Of a DNA stretch of 64,000 nucleotides, positions 22,316 to 29,692 are shown one piece after another. This stretch comes from DATAOG01 sp963753685. Its GTDB lineage: Bacteria > Pseudomonadota > Alphaproteobacteria > Geminicoccales > Geminicoccaceae. Under the pieces are notes generated by a model that was not told where the DNA came from, made no database searches, and was given only the letters and a program-made list of their open reading frames with translations. Every line of letters begins with the position of its first letter. Position 1 is the first letter of the stretch. The translations under genes were made by a program, and so were the position numbers. The DNA lies in contig CAVWDE010000028.1 of assembly GCA_963753685.1 (NCBI GenBank), positions 1 to 64,000 on the forward strand, given 5' to 3'.

Positions 22316-22636
22316 TCACAGCTCGATACCCCATGCCCTTAGATCGGCCATGAAGCGACCGGGGTGCCCGAGATCCTCGGGTCTCGACTCCAAAACATCC
22401 ACTGTAGTTCCGTCGGGAGTAGTCAGTTTTTCCATGACGAAAGGCCATGGGCGACCTGCCATTGGAACCGGAGCGTCGGGTACAACTGCGACAACGTCCC
22501 AATCGCTTGTCGGAGAGTGGCAGCCTCTCGCTCGACTTCCTACCAGAATGGCGCGGATCAAATTTGGATACATCTTTTCGAGTTCACCCTTAATCCACCG
22601 ACGGCATTCTATCGAAGAATCTACCGGCGCGGTCAC
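22316..22636 (-). CDS. Nucleotidyltransferase-fold protein (MNT-like)
   Basis: This 106-residue protein has the minimal nucleotidyltransferase signature GSRARG (residues 33-38) followed by SDWDV with D45 and D47. This is the pattern of MNT antitoxins and related enzymes. I chose GTG at 22636 because GAGGAG lies seven bases before it; a longer frame starting at 22663 has no ribosome site. It follows a DUF433 gene by 29 bases. MNT proteins usually pair with a HEPN toxin, but none is here. The low GC of this stretch suggests transfer. Confidence 0.72.
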   Translation of the reverse strand: MTAPVDSSIECRRWIKGELEKMYPNLIRAILVGSRARGCHSPTSDWDVVAVVPDAPVPMAGRPWPFVMEKLTTPDGTTVDVLESRPEDLGHPGRFMADLRAWGIEL

Positions 22637-22665
22637 GGCGATACTCCTCAATGATTCTCCCACGG

Positions 22666-22866
22666 CTACGCGGCGTAAGCCAGCACCTGTCGGATATCCT
22701 CGGCTTCCAGGTCAGGGTAGTCGGTGAGAATTTCCTCGGCCGAGGCGCCGCCGGCAATCTGCCCGATGATCACCGAGACCGGAATGCGCAAGCCACGAAT
22801 GCAGGCGCGGCCAGCCATGATGCTCGGATCGAAGGTGATGCGGTCGAGGGTGGCCGGGTGCGGCAT
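22666..22866 (-). CDS. DUF433 domain protein (antitoxin-like)
   Basis: This 66-residue protein has the DUF433 pattern: DRITFDPSIMAGRACIRG, then IPVSVI and the C-terminal helix pair AEEILTDYPDLEAEDI. ATG at 22866 follows GGAGG by nine bases; a longer open frame to 22914 lacks such a site. DUF433 proteins are commonly antitoxins next to a PIN-like DUF5615 toxin. Here the next gene is a nucleotidyltransferase instead. Confidence 0.85.
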   Translation of the reverse strand: MPHPATLDRITFDPSIMAGRACIRGLRIPVSVIIGQIAGGASAEEILTDYPDLEAEDIRQVLAYAA

Positions 22867-22942
22867 GCAGATATACCTCCGGGAAAGCATGAAGCAGCTT
22901 ACCGCCGCATCCATCGAACCGCCAGCTCTTGAACGGCCTTGC

Positions 22943-23416
22943 CTACCCCTTGTCGCGCAGCAGGCGGGCTTTTTCGCGCTGCCAGTCGCGGGTCTTGATG
23001 GCGGCGCGCTTGTCGTAGGTCTTCTTGCCGCGGGCGAGGCCGAGCTCGATCTTGGCCAAGCCCCGCGGGTTGAAATAGAGGGAAAGCGGGATCAGGGTCT
23101 GACCCTGCTTGCGGACCGCGCCGATCATTTTCGCGAGCTCCCGCCGGTGCAGCAAAAGCTTGCGGGGGCGGCGGGTGTCGTGGCTGAAGTGGCTGGCGGC
23201 ATGGTATTCCGGGATGTAGCAGTTGATCAGGAACAATTCACCGCCCTGCTCGCCGGCGTAGGCCTCGTTCAAATTGCCGCGGCCGTCGCGCAACGCCTTG
23301 ACCTCGGTGCCCTGGAGCACGATCCCGGCCTCGAGCCGCTCCTCGATGAAATAGTCGTGGGTGGCCCGGCGATTGCGCGCGACGACCTTGCGCCCTGTGT
23401 CCTGCGGCTTGGCCAA
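22943..23416 (-). CDS. smpB: SsrA-binding protein SmpB
   Basis: This 157-residue tmRNA partner rescues stalled ribosomes. Characteristic stretches are NRRATHDYFIEE (about residues 15-26), LQGTEVKALRDG, LINCYIPEY and the basic C-terminal tail RGKKTYDKRAAIKTRDWQREK (about residues 128-148). The start appears to be TTG at 23416, seven bases after the dapA stop, so the two are probably co-transcribed. dapA-smpB adjacency is common in Alphaproteobacteria. Confidence 0.96.
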   Translation of the reverse strand: MAKPQDTGRKVVARNRRATHDYFIEERLEAGIVLQGTEVKALRDGRGNLNEAYAGEQGGELFLINCYIPEYHAASHFSHDTRRPRKLLLHRRELAKMIGAVRKQGQTLIPLSLYFNPRGLAKIELGLARGKKTYDKRAAIKTRDWQREKARLLRDKG

Positions 23417-23423
23417 GGTCCGC

Positions 23424-24299
23424 TCAGTTCATGAGCCCGGCCGTGACCATGGCGGCATCGACCGCCTCGCGGGTCGCAGCCTTGGTCGGCACCAGCGGCA
23501 GGCGCACGTCCGGGCCGCAGCGGCCAAGCCTGGCGACCGCGTATTTGGCCGGTGCCGGGCTGGTCTCGAGGAACAGCGCCTTGTGCAGGGGCGTGAGCCG
23601 CAGATGGATCGCGAGCGCCTCCTTGGCGTCGCCCCGGCCCCAGGCCTCCTGCATCTCGGCGCACTGGCGGGGAGCAACGTTGGCGGTCACCGAGATGCAG
23701 CCGTCGCCGCCGTTGGCGAGGAAGGCGAGGGCCGTGATGTCCTCGCCGGACAGCTGGCAGAACTCGGCGCCGCAGGCGAGCCGCGTCAGCAGCGGCCGGG
23801 CGAGGTCGCAGGTCGCGTCCTTGACCCCGACCACGTTCGGCAGCCTGGCCAGCGCCGCCATGGTGTCGACGCTCATGTCGACCACCGAGCGGCCGGGGAT
23901 GTTGTAGATGAGCAGTGGCAGGTCGGCGGCGTCGTGGATCGCCTTGAAGTGGGCGTAGAGGCCGTCCTGGGTCGGCTTATTATAATAGGGGGTGACCACC
24001 AGGATGCCGTCGGCGCCAGCCGCCTTGGCATGCTGGGCGAGGCTCACCGCCTCGGCGGTCGAGTTGGAGCCGGCGCCGGCGATCACCGGCCGGCGGCCGG
24101 CGGCGGCCTCGATCACCAGCTCGACCATCCGCCGGTGCTCGGCGTGGGTGAGCGTCGGCGATTCGCCGGTGGTGCCGACGGGGACCAGGCCGTGGGTCCC
24201 CTGCTCGATGTGCCACTCCACCAGCGATTGCACAGCCCTGTCGTCAATCGAGCCGTTGCGAAAGGGCGTGATGAGCGCCACAATGGACCCATGGAACAT
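23424..24299 (-). CDS. dapA: 4-hydroxy-tetrahydrodipicolinate synthase
   Basis: This 291-residue enzyme condenses pyruvate with aspartate semialdehyde in lysine and diaminopimelate synthesis. Family signatures are the N-terminal GSIVALITPF, the motif PVGTTGESPTL, the YYNKP active-site strand and the Schiff-base lysine in VVGVKDAT (about residues 158-165). ATG at 24299 has a GGAGTG site. smpB follows seven bases downstream. Confidence 0.96.
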   Translation of the reverse strand: MFHGSIVALITPFRNGSIDDRAVQSLVEWHIEQGTHGLVPVGTTGESPTLTHAEHRRMVELVIEAAAGRRPVIAGAGSNSTAEAVSLAQHAKAAGADGILVVTPYYNKPTQDGLYAHFKAIHDAADLPLLIYNIPGRSVVDMSVDTMAALARLPNVVGVKDATCDLARPLLTRLACGAEFCQLSGEDITALAFLANGGDGCISVTANVAPRQCAEMQEAWGRGDAKEALAIHLRLTPLHKALFLETSPAPAKYAVARLGRCGPDVRLPLVPTKAATREAVDAAMVTAGLMN

Positions 24300-24620
24300 G
24301 GCCGGCTCACTCCTTGGACGTTGCGCCTTCAGGTTACGCCCGGGAAGTCTGCGCCTCCAGGAGCGCCCGTGACCTTTAGCGCGCGTTTAACGCTCCGGCA
24401 CCATAAAAGGAGGGGCGGGGTGCGGCAAGACGAGTGCTGCCGTTGATCGGCGGCTCGTGCCGGCGCCTCGGCCAGGGGTGGATTGCGGCGGCCAGGGACG
24501 GCCGGCTGAGGAGGAAGGCCGATCCGACCGGATGACCATCGGCAGCGTGCGCCCGCCCGGTTCGGGGCGGCGTGGCGTCGGCTGCGGCCGCTGGGGCTGG
24601 GCCTGACCCTCGGCGTCGCG

Positions 24621-26792
24621 GTGCTCCTGGCCAGCCGGCCCGGCCTGGCCCTGAACCCCAAGGATCGGGCGGCGGTCGGCGAGGCGTTCGCGGCCGCCGA
24701 CAGCAGCGACTGGTCGCGCGCGTTTCGCCTGGTCGAGGACGTGGCCGACCCACTGCCGGCAGTGACGCTCCGTTGGCTGCGCATGATCGAGGGCCACGAG
24801 CCGGGCGATTTCCCGACCATCGCCCACTTCCTGCTCAGCCATCCCGACTGGCCGGCGCCCGAGGAGCTGCAGATCGTCGCCGAGGGCACGATCACCGACC
24901 CGGCCGACCACGAGCTGATCCGACGCTTCTTCCAGGACCGGGCGCCGCTGACCACGCGCGGCTCGATCCGCTACGCCGAGGCGCTGTTCCGCATCAACCA
25001 GGACGAGGCGGCCAAGGCGCTGATCCGGCGCGCCTGGGTCGAGGGCGACTTCTCGCCCGCCGAGGAGCAGAAGTTCTATCGCAAATACCGGGGCCTGCTG
25101 ACCGCGCACGACCAGATCGACCGCCTGAACAACCTGCTCTGGGACGACCGGCGGCGATCGGCGGGCCGGATGCTCGAGCGCGTGCCCGACGACTATCGCA
25201 AGCTCGCGGCCGCGCGCCTGCGCCTGCAGCGGCGCCAGGCCCGGGTCGACGGCGCGGTCGAGGCGGTGCCGGCGGCGCTGCAGAACGATCCCGGGCTGGT
25301 GCTCGATCGCCTGCGCTGGCGGCGTCAGCATCACCTCGACAACGCCGTAATCACGCTGCTGCTCGATCCGCCGGACCAGCTGGGCCGGCCGGCGCTGTGG
25401 TGGTTCGAGCGCGAGCTGCAGATCCGGCGCGCGTTGCGCGCCCGCAACTTCGACCTCGCCTACCAGCTGGCCAGCCGCCATGGCCAGACCAAGGGCGAGG
25501 AGTTCGTCACCGCCGAATGGCTGACCGGCTGGCTCGCGCTGCGCTTCGAGCGCCAGCCCGATCTCGCCCTGCGCCATTTCGAGCGCCTCTATGCCGGCAC
25601 CGGGTCGCCCTTGGACCAGGCCCGGGCCGCCTACTGGGCCGGCCGCGCCGCGGCCGCCCAGGGCGACCCCGCGCAGGCCGGGCAATGGTACCAGCGCGCC
25701 GCCCGCTTTCACGTCGCGTACTATGGCCAGCTCGCCGCCGACGAGCTCGGCCGCGCCTACCGGCCGCCGCCACCGCCGCCGGTCGCCGATGCGGGCGAGC
25801 GCGCGACCTTCGAGAGCAAGGAATTGGTCCGGGTCGCGCGGATGCTGATCGAGGTCGGGGCCCCGGACGAGCTGACGCCGTTCCTGCTGCGGCTGGTCGA
25901 GCTGGCCTCGAGCCCCGAGGAGGTCGGCCTGGTCGGCGAGCTGGCGGCCGCCAGCGGGCGCCCGGATCTGGTCGCCCAGGTCGGCCGGTTCGCCACCTAT
26001 GACGGCCAGATCAACGAGGTCGCGGCCTTCCCGATCCCCGACATCGAGCGCCTGATCCGGCCGCCGAAGGGCGAGCCAGAGCCCGCGCTGCTGCTCGGCA
26101 TCGCCCGCCAGGAGAGCGTGTTCAACACCTGGGGGACCAGCACCGAGGGCGCCCAGGGCGTGCTCCAGCTGATGCCGCAGACGGCCTCGCTCATGGCGCG
26201 CTCGCTCGGCCTGCACTACAACCGCGGCCTGCTGACCGGCAACCCCGACTACAACATCCGCCTCGGCAGCCACTACCTGCAGACCCTGCTCGACCGCTAT
26301 CGCGAGCCCGCGCTCGCGATCGCCGCCTACAATGCCGGGCCGGGGCGGGTCGACGAATGGCTCCGCCTGCATGGCGATCCGCGCCAGGGCGACCGCTACG
26401 CCCTGATCGACTGGATCGAGCTGATCCCGTTCGACGAGACCCGCAACTACGTCCAAAGGGTGCTCGAGGGGCGCAACATGTACCGCCGGAGGCTGGCCGA
26501 GCCGGAGGTCGCGACGGTCTGGTTCCGGCCGGTCAACGGCCCGCTCGATCCGCTGCCGGCGCCGGCCATGAAGCCGCGCGACCAGGCGCGCGCGGTCGAG
26601 CTCGCAACCCTGCTCAGCCGGGCGCCCCGGCCGGCGCTCAAGCCCGGCGACCACCGTCCGGTCGTGGTCCCGGCCGGGTTCGAATCGCCGCCGACGCCGA
26701 AGCTCAAGCCGCACCACCACGGCATCGAAGTCGCTGCCCGCGCCGGCGGCTCTCTGCCTCTGCCGGCCGCCAAGCCGGTCCCGGAATCATGA
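24621..26792 (+). CDS. Soluble lytic murein transglycosylase (Slt70-like)
   Basis: This is a periplasmic enzyme of about 723 residues that cleaves glycan strands of peptidoglycan. A long alpha-helical superhelical region (about residues 20-470) precedes the SLT domain. In it the catalytic glutamate lies in ARQES (near residue 497), followed by GVLQLMPQTA and the motif AIAAYNAGPGRV. The tail is Pro-rich. GTG at 24621 is the first standard start, but the same frame is open from about 24510 and encodes a good signal-peptide segment upstream of it. An ATG at 24532 lies in a different frame, so the 5-prime end may contain a one-base deletion. The stop overlaps the next gene. Confidence 0.9.
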   Translation: MLLASRPGLALNPKDRAAVGEAFAAADSSDWSRAFRLVEDVADPLPAVTLRWLRMIEGHEPGDFPTIAHFLLSHPDWPAPEELQIVAEGTITDPADHELIRRFFQDRAPLTTRGSIRYAEALFRINQDEAAKALIRRAWVEGDFSPAEEQKFYRKYRGLLTAHDQIDRLNNLLWDDRRRSAGRMLERVPDDYRKLAAARLRLQRRQARVDGAVEAVPAALQNDPGLVLDRLRWRRQHHLDNAVITLLLDPPDQLGRPALWWFERELQIRRALRARNFDLAYQLASRHGQTKGEEFVTAEWLTGWLALRFERQPDLALRHFERLYAGTGSPLDQARAAYWAGRAAAAQGDPAQAGQWYQRAARFHVAYYGQLAADELGRAYRPPPPPPVADAGERATFESKELVRVARMLIEVGAPDELTPFLLRLVELASSPEEVGLVGELAAASGRPDLVAQVGRFATYDGQINEVAAFPIPDIERLIRPPKGEPEPALLLGIARQESVFNTWGTSTEGAQGVLQLMPQTASLMARSLGLHYNRGLLTGNPDYNIRLGSHYLQTLLDRYREPALAIAAYNAGPGRVDEWLRLHGDPRQGDRYALIDWIELIPFDETRNYVQRVLEGRNMYRRRLAEPEVATVWFRPVNGPLDPLPAPAMKPRDQARAVELATLLSRAPRPALKPGDHRPVVVPAGFESPPTPKLKPHHHGIEVAARAGGSLPLPAAKPVPES

Positions 26793-27471
26793 CCGCGGCG
26801 CGCATGACCGGGATCCGCGCCTGCGTGTTCGACGCCTACGGCACGCTGTTCGACGTCCACTCCGCGGTCGCTCGCCTGCGCGCCCGGATCGGTGCCCAGG
26901 CCGACGCGCTCTCGCAGCTCTGGCGGACCAAGCAGCTGGAGTACAGCTGGCTGCGCGCGCTCATGGGGCGCCACGCCGATTTCTGGCTGGTCACCGGCGA
27001 TGCCCTCGACTACGCGCTGGCGCGCACCGGCGTCGACCCGGGCCTGCGCACGCCGCTCCTCAGGCCTATCTGACGCTCGACGCCTATCCCGAGGTTCCGG
27101 ACCTGCTCCGCCGCCTGCGCGCGGGCGGGCTCGCCACCGCGATCCTCTCCAACGGCGAGCCCAAGATGCTCGCCGCCGGCGCCCGCAGCGCCGGGATCGA
27201 CGGCCTGCTCGACGCCATCCTCTCGGTCGAGGAGGTCGGCGTCTTCAAGCCGGACCCCAGGGTGTACCAGCTGGCGGTCGACCGGCTGGAGGTGCCCGCG
27301 GGCCAGATCGCGTTCCTGTCGTCGAACGCCTGGGACGTCCACGGCGCCGCCTGCTTCGGGCTGCGGCCGGTCTGGATCAACCGGTTCGGCGCCCCGCCCG
27401 AGCGCCTGCCCGGCGCCGCCGAGCACGAGCTCCAGGATCTGACCGGTCTGCCCGCGCTGCTCGGACTCTGA
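26789..27471 (+). pseudogene. Haloacid dehalogenase type II, frameshifted
   Basis: The gene starts with ATG at 26789 (overlapping the transglycosylase stop) and encodes FDAYGTLFD with the nucleophile D15. It runs to about 27060. The frame then shifts by one base, and the remaining core reads QAYLTLDAYPEVPDLLRR, followed by ILSNGEP, KPDPRVYQL and SSNAWDVHGA. These are the four signature blocks of (S)-2-haloacid dehalogenases. The total of 683 bases fits one deleted base. Both halves are well conserved, so this is either a recent mutation or an assembly error. Confidence 0.82.
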
Positions 27472-27548
27472 GCCGCCGCCCCGCCGGAGGGCCAGCGGTC
27501 GCCCGGCCGGAGTTCACCCCGCGGCCGGACCCTGCTAAGACCGCCGTC

Positions 27549-28535
27549 ATGACCATCGCCCAACCGCTGCCGACCTTCGCCGACGTGCAGGCCGCCGCCC
27601 GGCGCCTGCAGGGGATCGCGCGGCGCACGCCGCTCCTGGAGTCCGAGGCGCTGAACGCGCTGACCGGCGGCCGCGTCCTGCTCAAGGCCGAGTCGTTGCA
27701 GCGGACCGGCTCGTTCAAGTTCCGCGGCGCCTACAACACCCTCAGCCAGATCGAGGCGCCGGCGGTGGTCGCCTACTCCTCGGGCAACCACGCCCAAGGG
27801 GTCGCCGCGGCGGCACAGGCACTCGGCAAGGCCGCGACCATCGTCATGCCGGCCGATGCGCCGGCGATCAAGCTCGAGAGCACACGCGCATACGGCGCCA
27901 GGATCCGCCTCTACGACCGGCAGCGGCAGTCGCGGGAAGAGATCGGCGCCGAACTCGCGGCCCAGACCGGCGCGGCCCTGGTCAAACCCTACGACGATGC
28001 GCGGATCATCGCCGGCCAGGGCACCGCCGGGCTCGAGCTCGCGGAGCAGGCGGCCGACCTCGGCGCCACGCTCGACGCCGCCCTGATCCCCTGCGGCGGC
28101 GGCGGCCTGATCGCCGGCTGCGGCCTGGCACTCCAAGCCCGCTGCCCGGACATCGAGATGTTCGCGGTCGAGCCCCTGGGCTTCGACGACACCGCCCGTT
28201 CGCTCCAGGCCGGCGAGCGGGTCGCGAACCCGCCGGGCGGCGTCTCGATCTGCGACGCCTTGCTCGCGCCGACCCCGGGCGAGCTGACCTTCGCGCTCAA
28301 CGCGCGCCAGCTCGCGGGCGGCCTCGCGGTCGGCGACCTGGACGTGCGCCGGGCCATGGCCTTCGCGTTCCGCCAGCTCAAGCTGGTGATCGAACCCGGC
28401 GGCGCGGTCGGGCTCGCTGCCCTGCTCGCGGGCGGCTTCGATGCCCGCGGCCGGACGGTCGCGGTGCTGCTCTCGGGCGGCAACGTCGACCCGGCGCGGT
28501 TCGTCGACGCCCTCGGGCCGTCGGGCCCCGCCTGA
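27549..28535 (+). CDS. Threonine/serine dehydratase, PLP-dependent
   Basis: This 328-residue fold-type II PLP enzyme deaminates threonine or serine to the 2-oxo acid. The Schiff-base lysine is K57 in GSFKFRGAYN. The substrate loop SSGNHAQG (about residues 78-85) and the phosphate-binding CGGGGLIAG (about residues 181-189) are present. There is no C-terminal ACT domain, so it resembles TdcB, serine racemase or the catabolic enzyme rather than full-length IlvA. ATG at 27549 starts the family N-terminus. Confidence 0.9.
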   Translation: MTIAQPLPTFADVQAAARRLQGIARRTPLLESEALNALTGGRVLLKAESLQRTGSFKFRGAYNTLSQIEAPAVVAYSSGNHAQGVAAAAQALGKAATIVMPADAPAIKLESTRAYGARIRLYDRQRQSREEIGAELAAQTGAALVKPYDDARIIAGQGTAGLELAEQAADLGATLDAALIPCGGGGLIAGCGLALQARCPDIEMFAVEPLGFDDTARSLQAGERVANPPGGVSICDALLAPTPGELTFALNARQLAGGLAVGDLDVRRAMAFAFRQLKLVIEPGGAVGLAALLAGGFDARGRTVAVLLSGGNVDPARFVDALGPSGPA

Positions 28536-28559
28536 CCGGGCCTGCGACCGGAACCCTTG

Positions 28560-28946
28560 ATGCCAATCGCCGACGCCGCCAGGGGCATCCGCCATCTGTT
28601 CGTGCATGATCTCATGGTCGCGTGCCGGGTCGGCGTCTACCCGCACGAGCAGGCCACGGCGCAGCGGGTGCGTCTCAATCTCGATCTGGGCGTGGTCGAG
28701 ACCGGCCCGCTGCTCACCGACCAGCTCGCCGACGTGGTCGACTACGAGGCCCTGGTCCGGCGCGTGCGCGCGGCGCTCGCCGAGCGCCACGTCAATCTGG
28801 TCGAGACCCTGGCCGAACAGGTCGCCCGGCTCTGTCTCGAAGACCCCCGCGTGCGCTCGGCCCGGGTGCGGGTCGAGAAGCTCGACGCGATCGCCGATGC
28901 CGTCTCGGTGGGCGTCGAGATCGAGCGGATCAACCCCCCGGCGTAG
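28560..28946 (+). CDS. folB: Dihydroneopterin aldolase
   Basis: This 128-residue enzyme of folate synthesis belongs to the tunnelling fold. The hallmark beginning IFVxD is here HLFVHDLMVACRVGVYPHE, with the active-site Glu near residue 29. VDYEALVRRV and the helix LVETLAEQVARLC with its conserved Glu follow, and the C-terminal strand ends VGVEIER. ATG at 28560 is used; a TTG sits immediately before it. No other folate gene is adjacent. Confidence 0.88.
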   Translation: MPIADAARGIRHLFVHDLMVACRVGVYPHEQATAQRVRLNLDLGVVETGPLLTDQLADVVDYEALVRRVRAALAERHVNLVETLAEQVARLCLEDPRVRSARVRVEKLDAIADAVSVGVEIERINPPA

Positions 28947-28996
28947 GGCGGCCGGGGCAGGGGTCGATCGACCTTCAAACAGCCGCCGTTGTGCAC

Positions 28997-29027
28997 TTGA
29001 CAAGCCGGGGGCTCGGGCTTAACCGAG
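28997..29027 (+). promoter_or_regulatory. Candidate promoter with palindromic operator before the Rieske gene
   Basis: A perfect -35 TTGACA (28997-29002) and a -10-like TAACCG (29020-29025) are 17 bases apart. A palindrome, CTCGG-GCTTAA-CCGAG (29012-29027), covers the -10 element and could be an operator. It would drive the Rieske and PQQ dehydrogenase genes. Confidence 0.5.
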
Positions 29028-29060
29028 ACCCAACCCCGAAGAAGGAGGCACCGGGCTAAC

Positions 29061-29630
29061 GTGTTCGAACAATCGAAGCGTCGTGATGCGCTCAAGGTCG
29101 CGCTCGGTTTGGGCGCGACCCTGTCAACCTTGAAAATCGCGCGGGCGGCAGAGACCCCGGCGCGTCTTCCGCCGCAGACCGGCGATCTGTTCGTCTTCTT
29201 ATCCGGGGACAAGAAAGGTCAGGTGGTGACGCCTGACGACCTGCCCCTCGGGGGTCCACAGGTCATGACCTACCCGATGGATCCGCAGACCAAGACGGTG
29301 CGCAACGGCACGCGCTTGAACCAGGTGGTGTTGATCCGGCTCGATCCCGCCTCGCTCGACCAGCAGACCCACGCCCACGCCGCCGCTGACGGCGTGGTCG
29401 CCTATACCGCGATCTGCACTCATCAGGCCTGCCCCGTGTCGATGTGGGACAAGGCGAATGGCACCTTGTTCTGTTCGTGCCACAGCAGCCAGTACAATCC
29501 CGAGGCCTTCGGCGAGGTCGTCGCCGGCCCGGCGCCACGCCGCCTCCCGATGCTGCCGGTGAAGGAGGAGGGCGGACAGATCGTGGTCGCCGGCGCTTTT
29601 ACCAGTCGCGTCGGGGGGCAGACCAGCTGA
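29061..29630 (+). CDS. Tat-exported Rieske [2Fe-2S] protein
   Basis: This 189-residue periplasmic electron-transfer protein has an N-terminal SKRRDALKVALGLG resembling a twin-arginine signal, ending ARA near residue 29. The cluster boxes are C119-T-H121-Q-A-C124 and C138-S-C140-H141. C119, H121, C138 and H141 are the expected iron ligands, and C124 and C140 would form the stabilising disulfide. It resembles bc1 and arsenite-oxidase Rieske subunits, yet no cytochrome b or arsenite oxidase gene is present. GTG at 29061 follows GGAGG by about 12 bases. The next gene, 62 bases on, is a PQQ alcohol dehydrogenase. Confidence 0.9.
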   Translation: MFEQSKRRDALKVALGLGATLSTLKIARAAETPARLPPQTGDLFVFLSGDKKGQVVTPDDLPLGGPQVMTYPMDPQTKTVRNGTRLNQVVLIRLDPASLDQQTHAHAAADGVVAYTAICTHQACPVSMWDKANGTLFCSCHSSQYNPEAFGEVVAGPAPRRLPMLPVKEEGGQIVVAGAFTSRVGGQTS

Positions 29631-29692
29631 CCCGTCGGGCTGCAGTCGCTCAGGCAGCTGTAAGAAACCTAACCATGCTAGGGGAGACAAAC

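Noticed and set aside
24387..26720. Reverse open frame of about 780 codons
   Set aside because: Antisense shadow of the lytic transglycosylase, with low-complexity composition.
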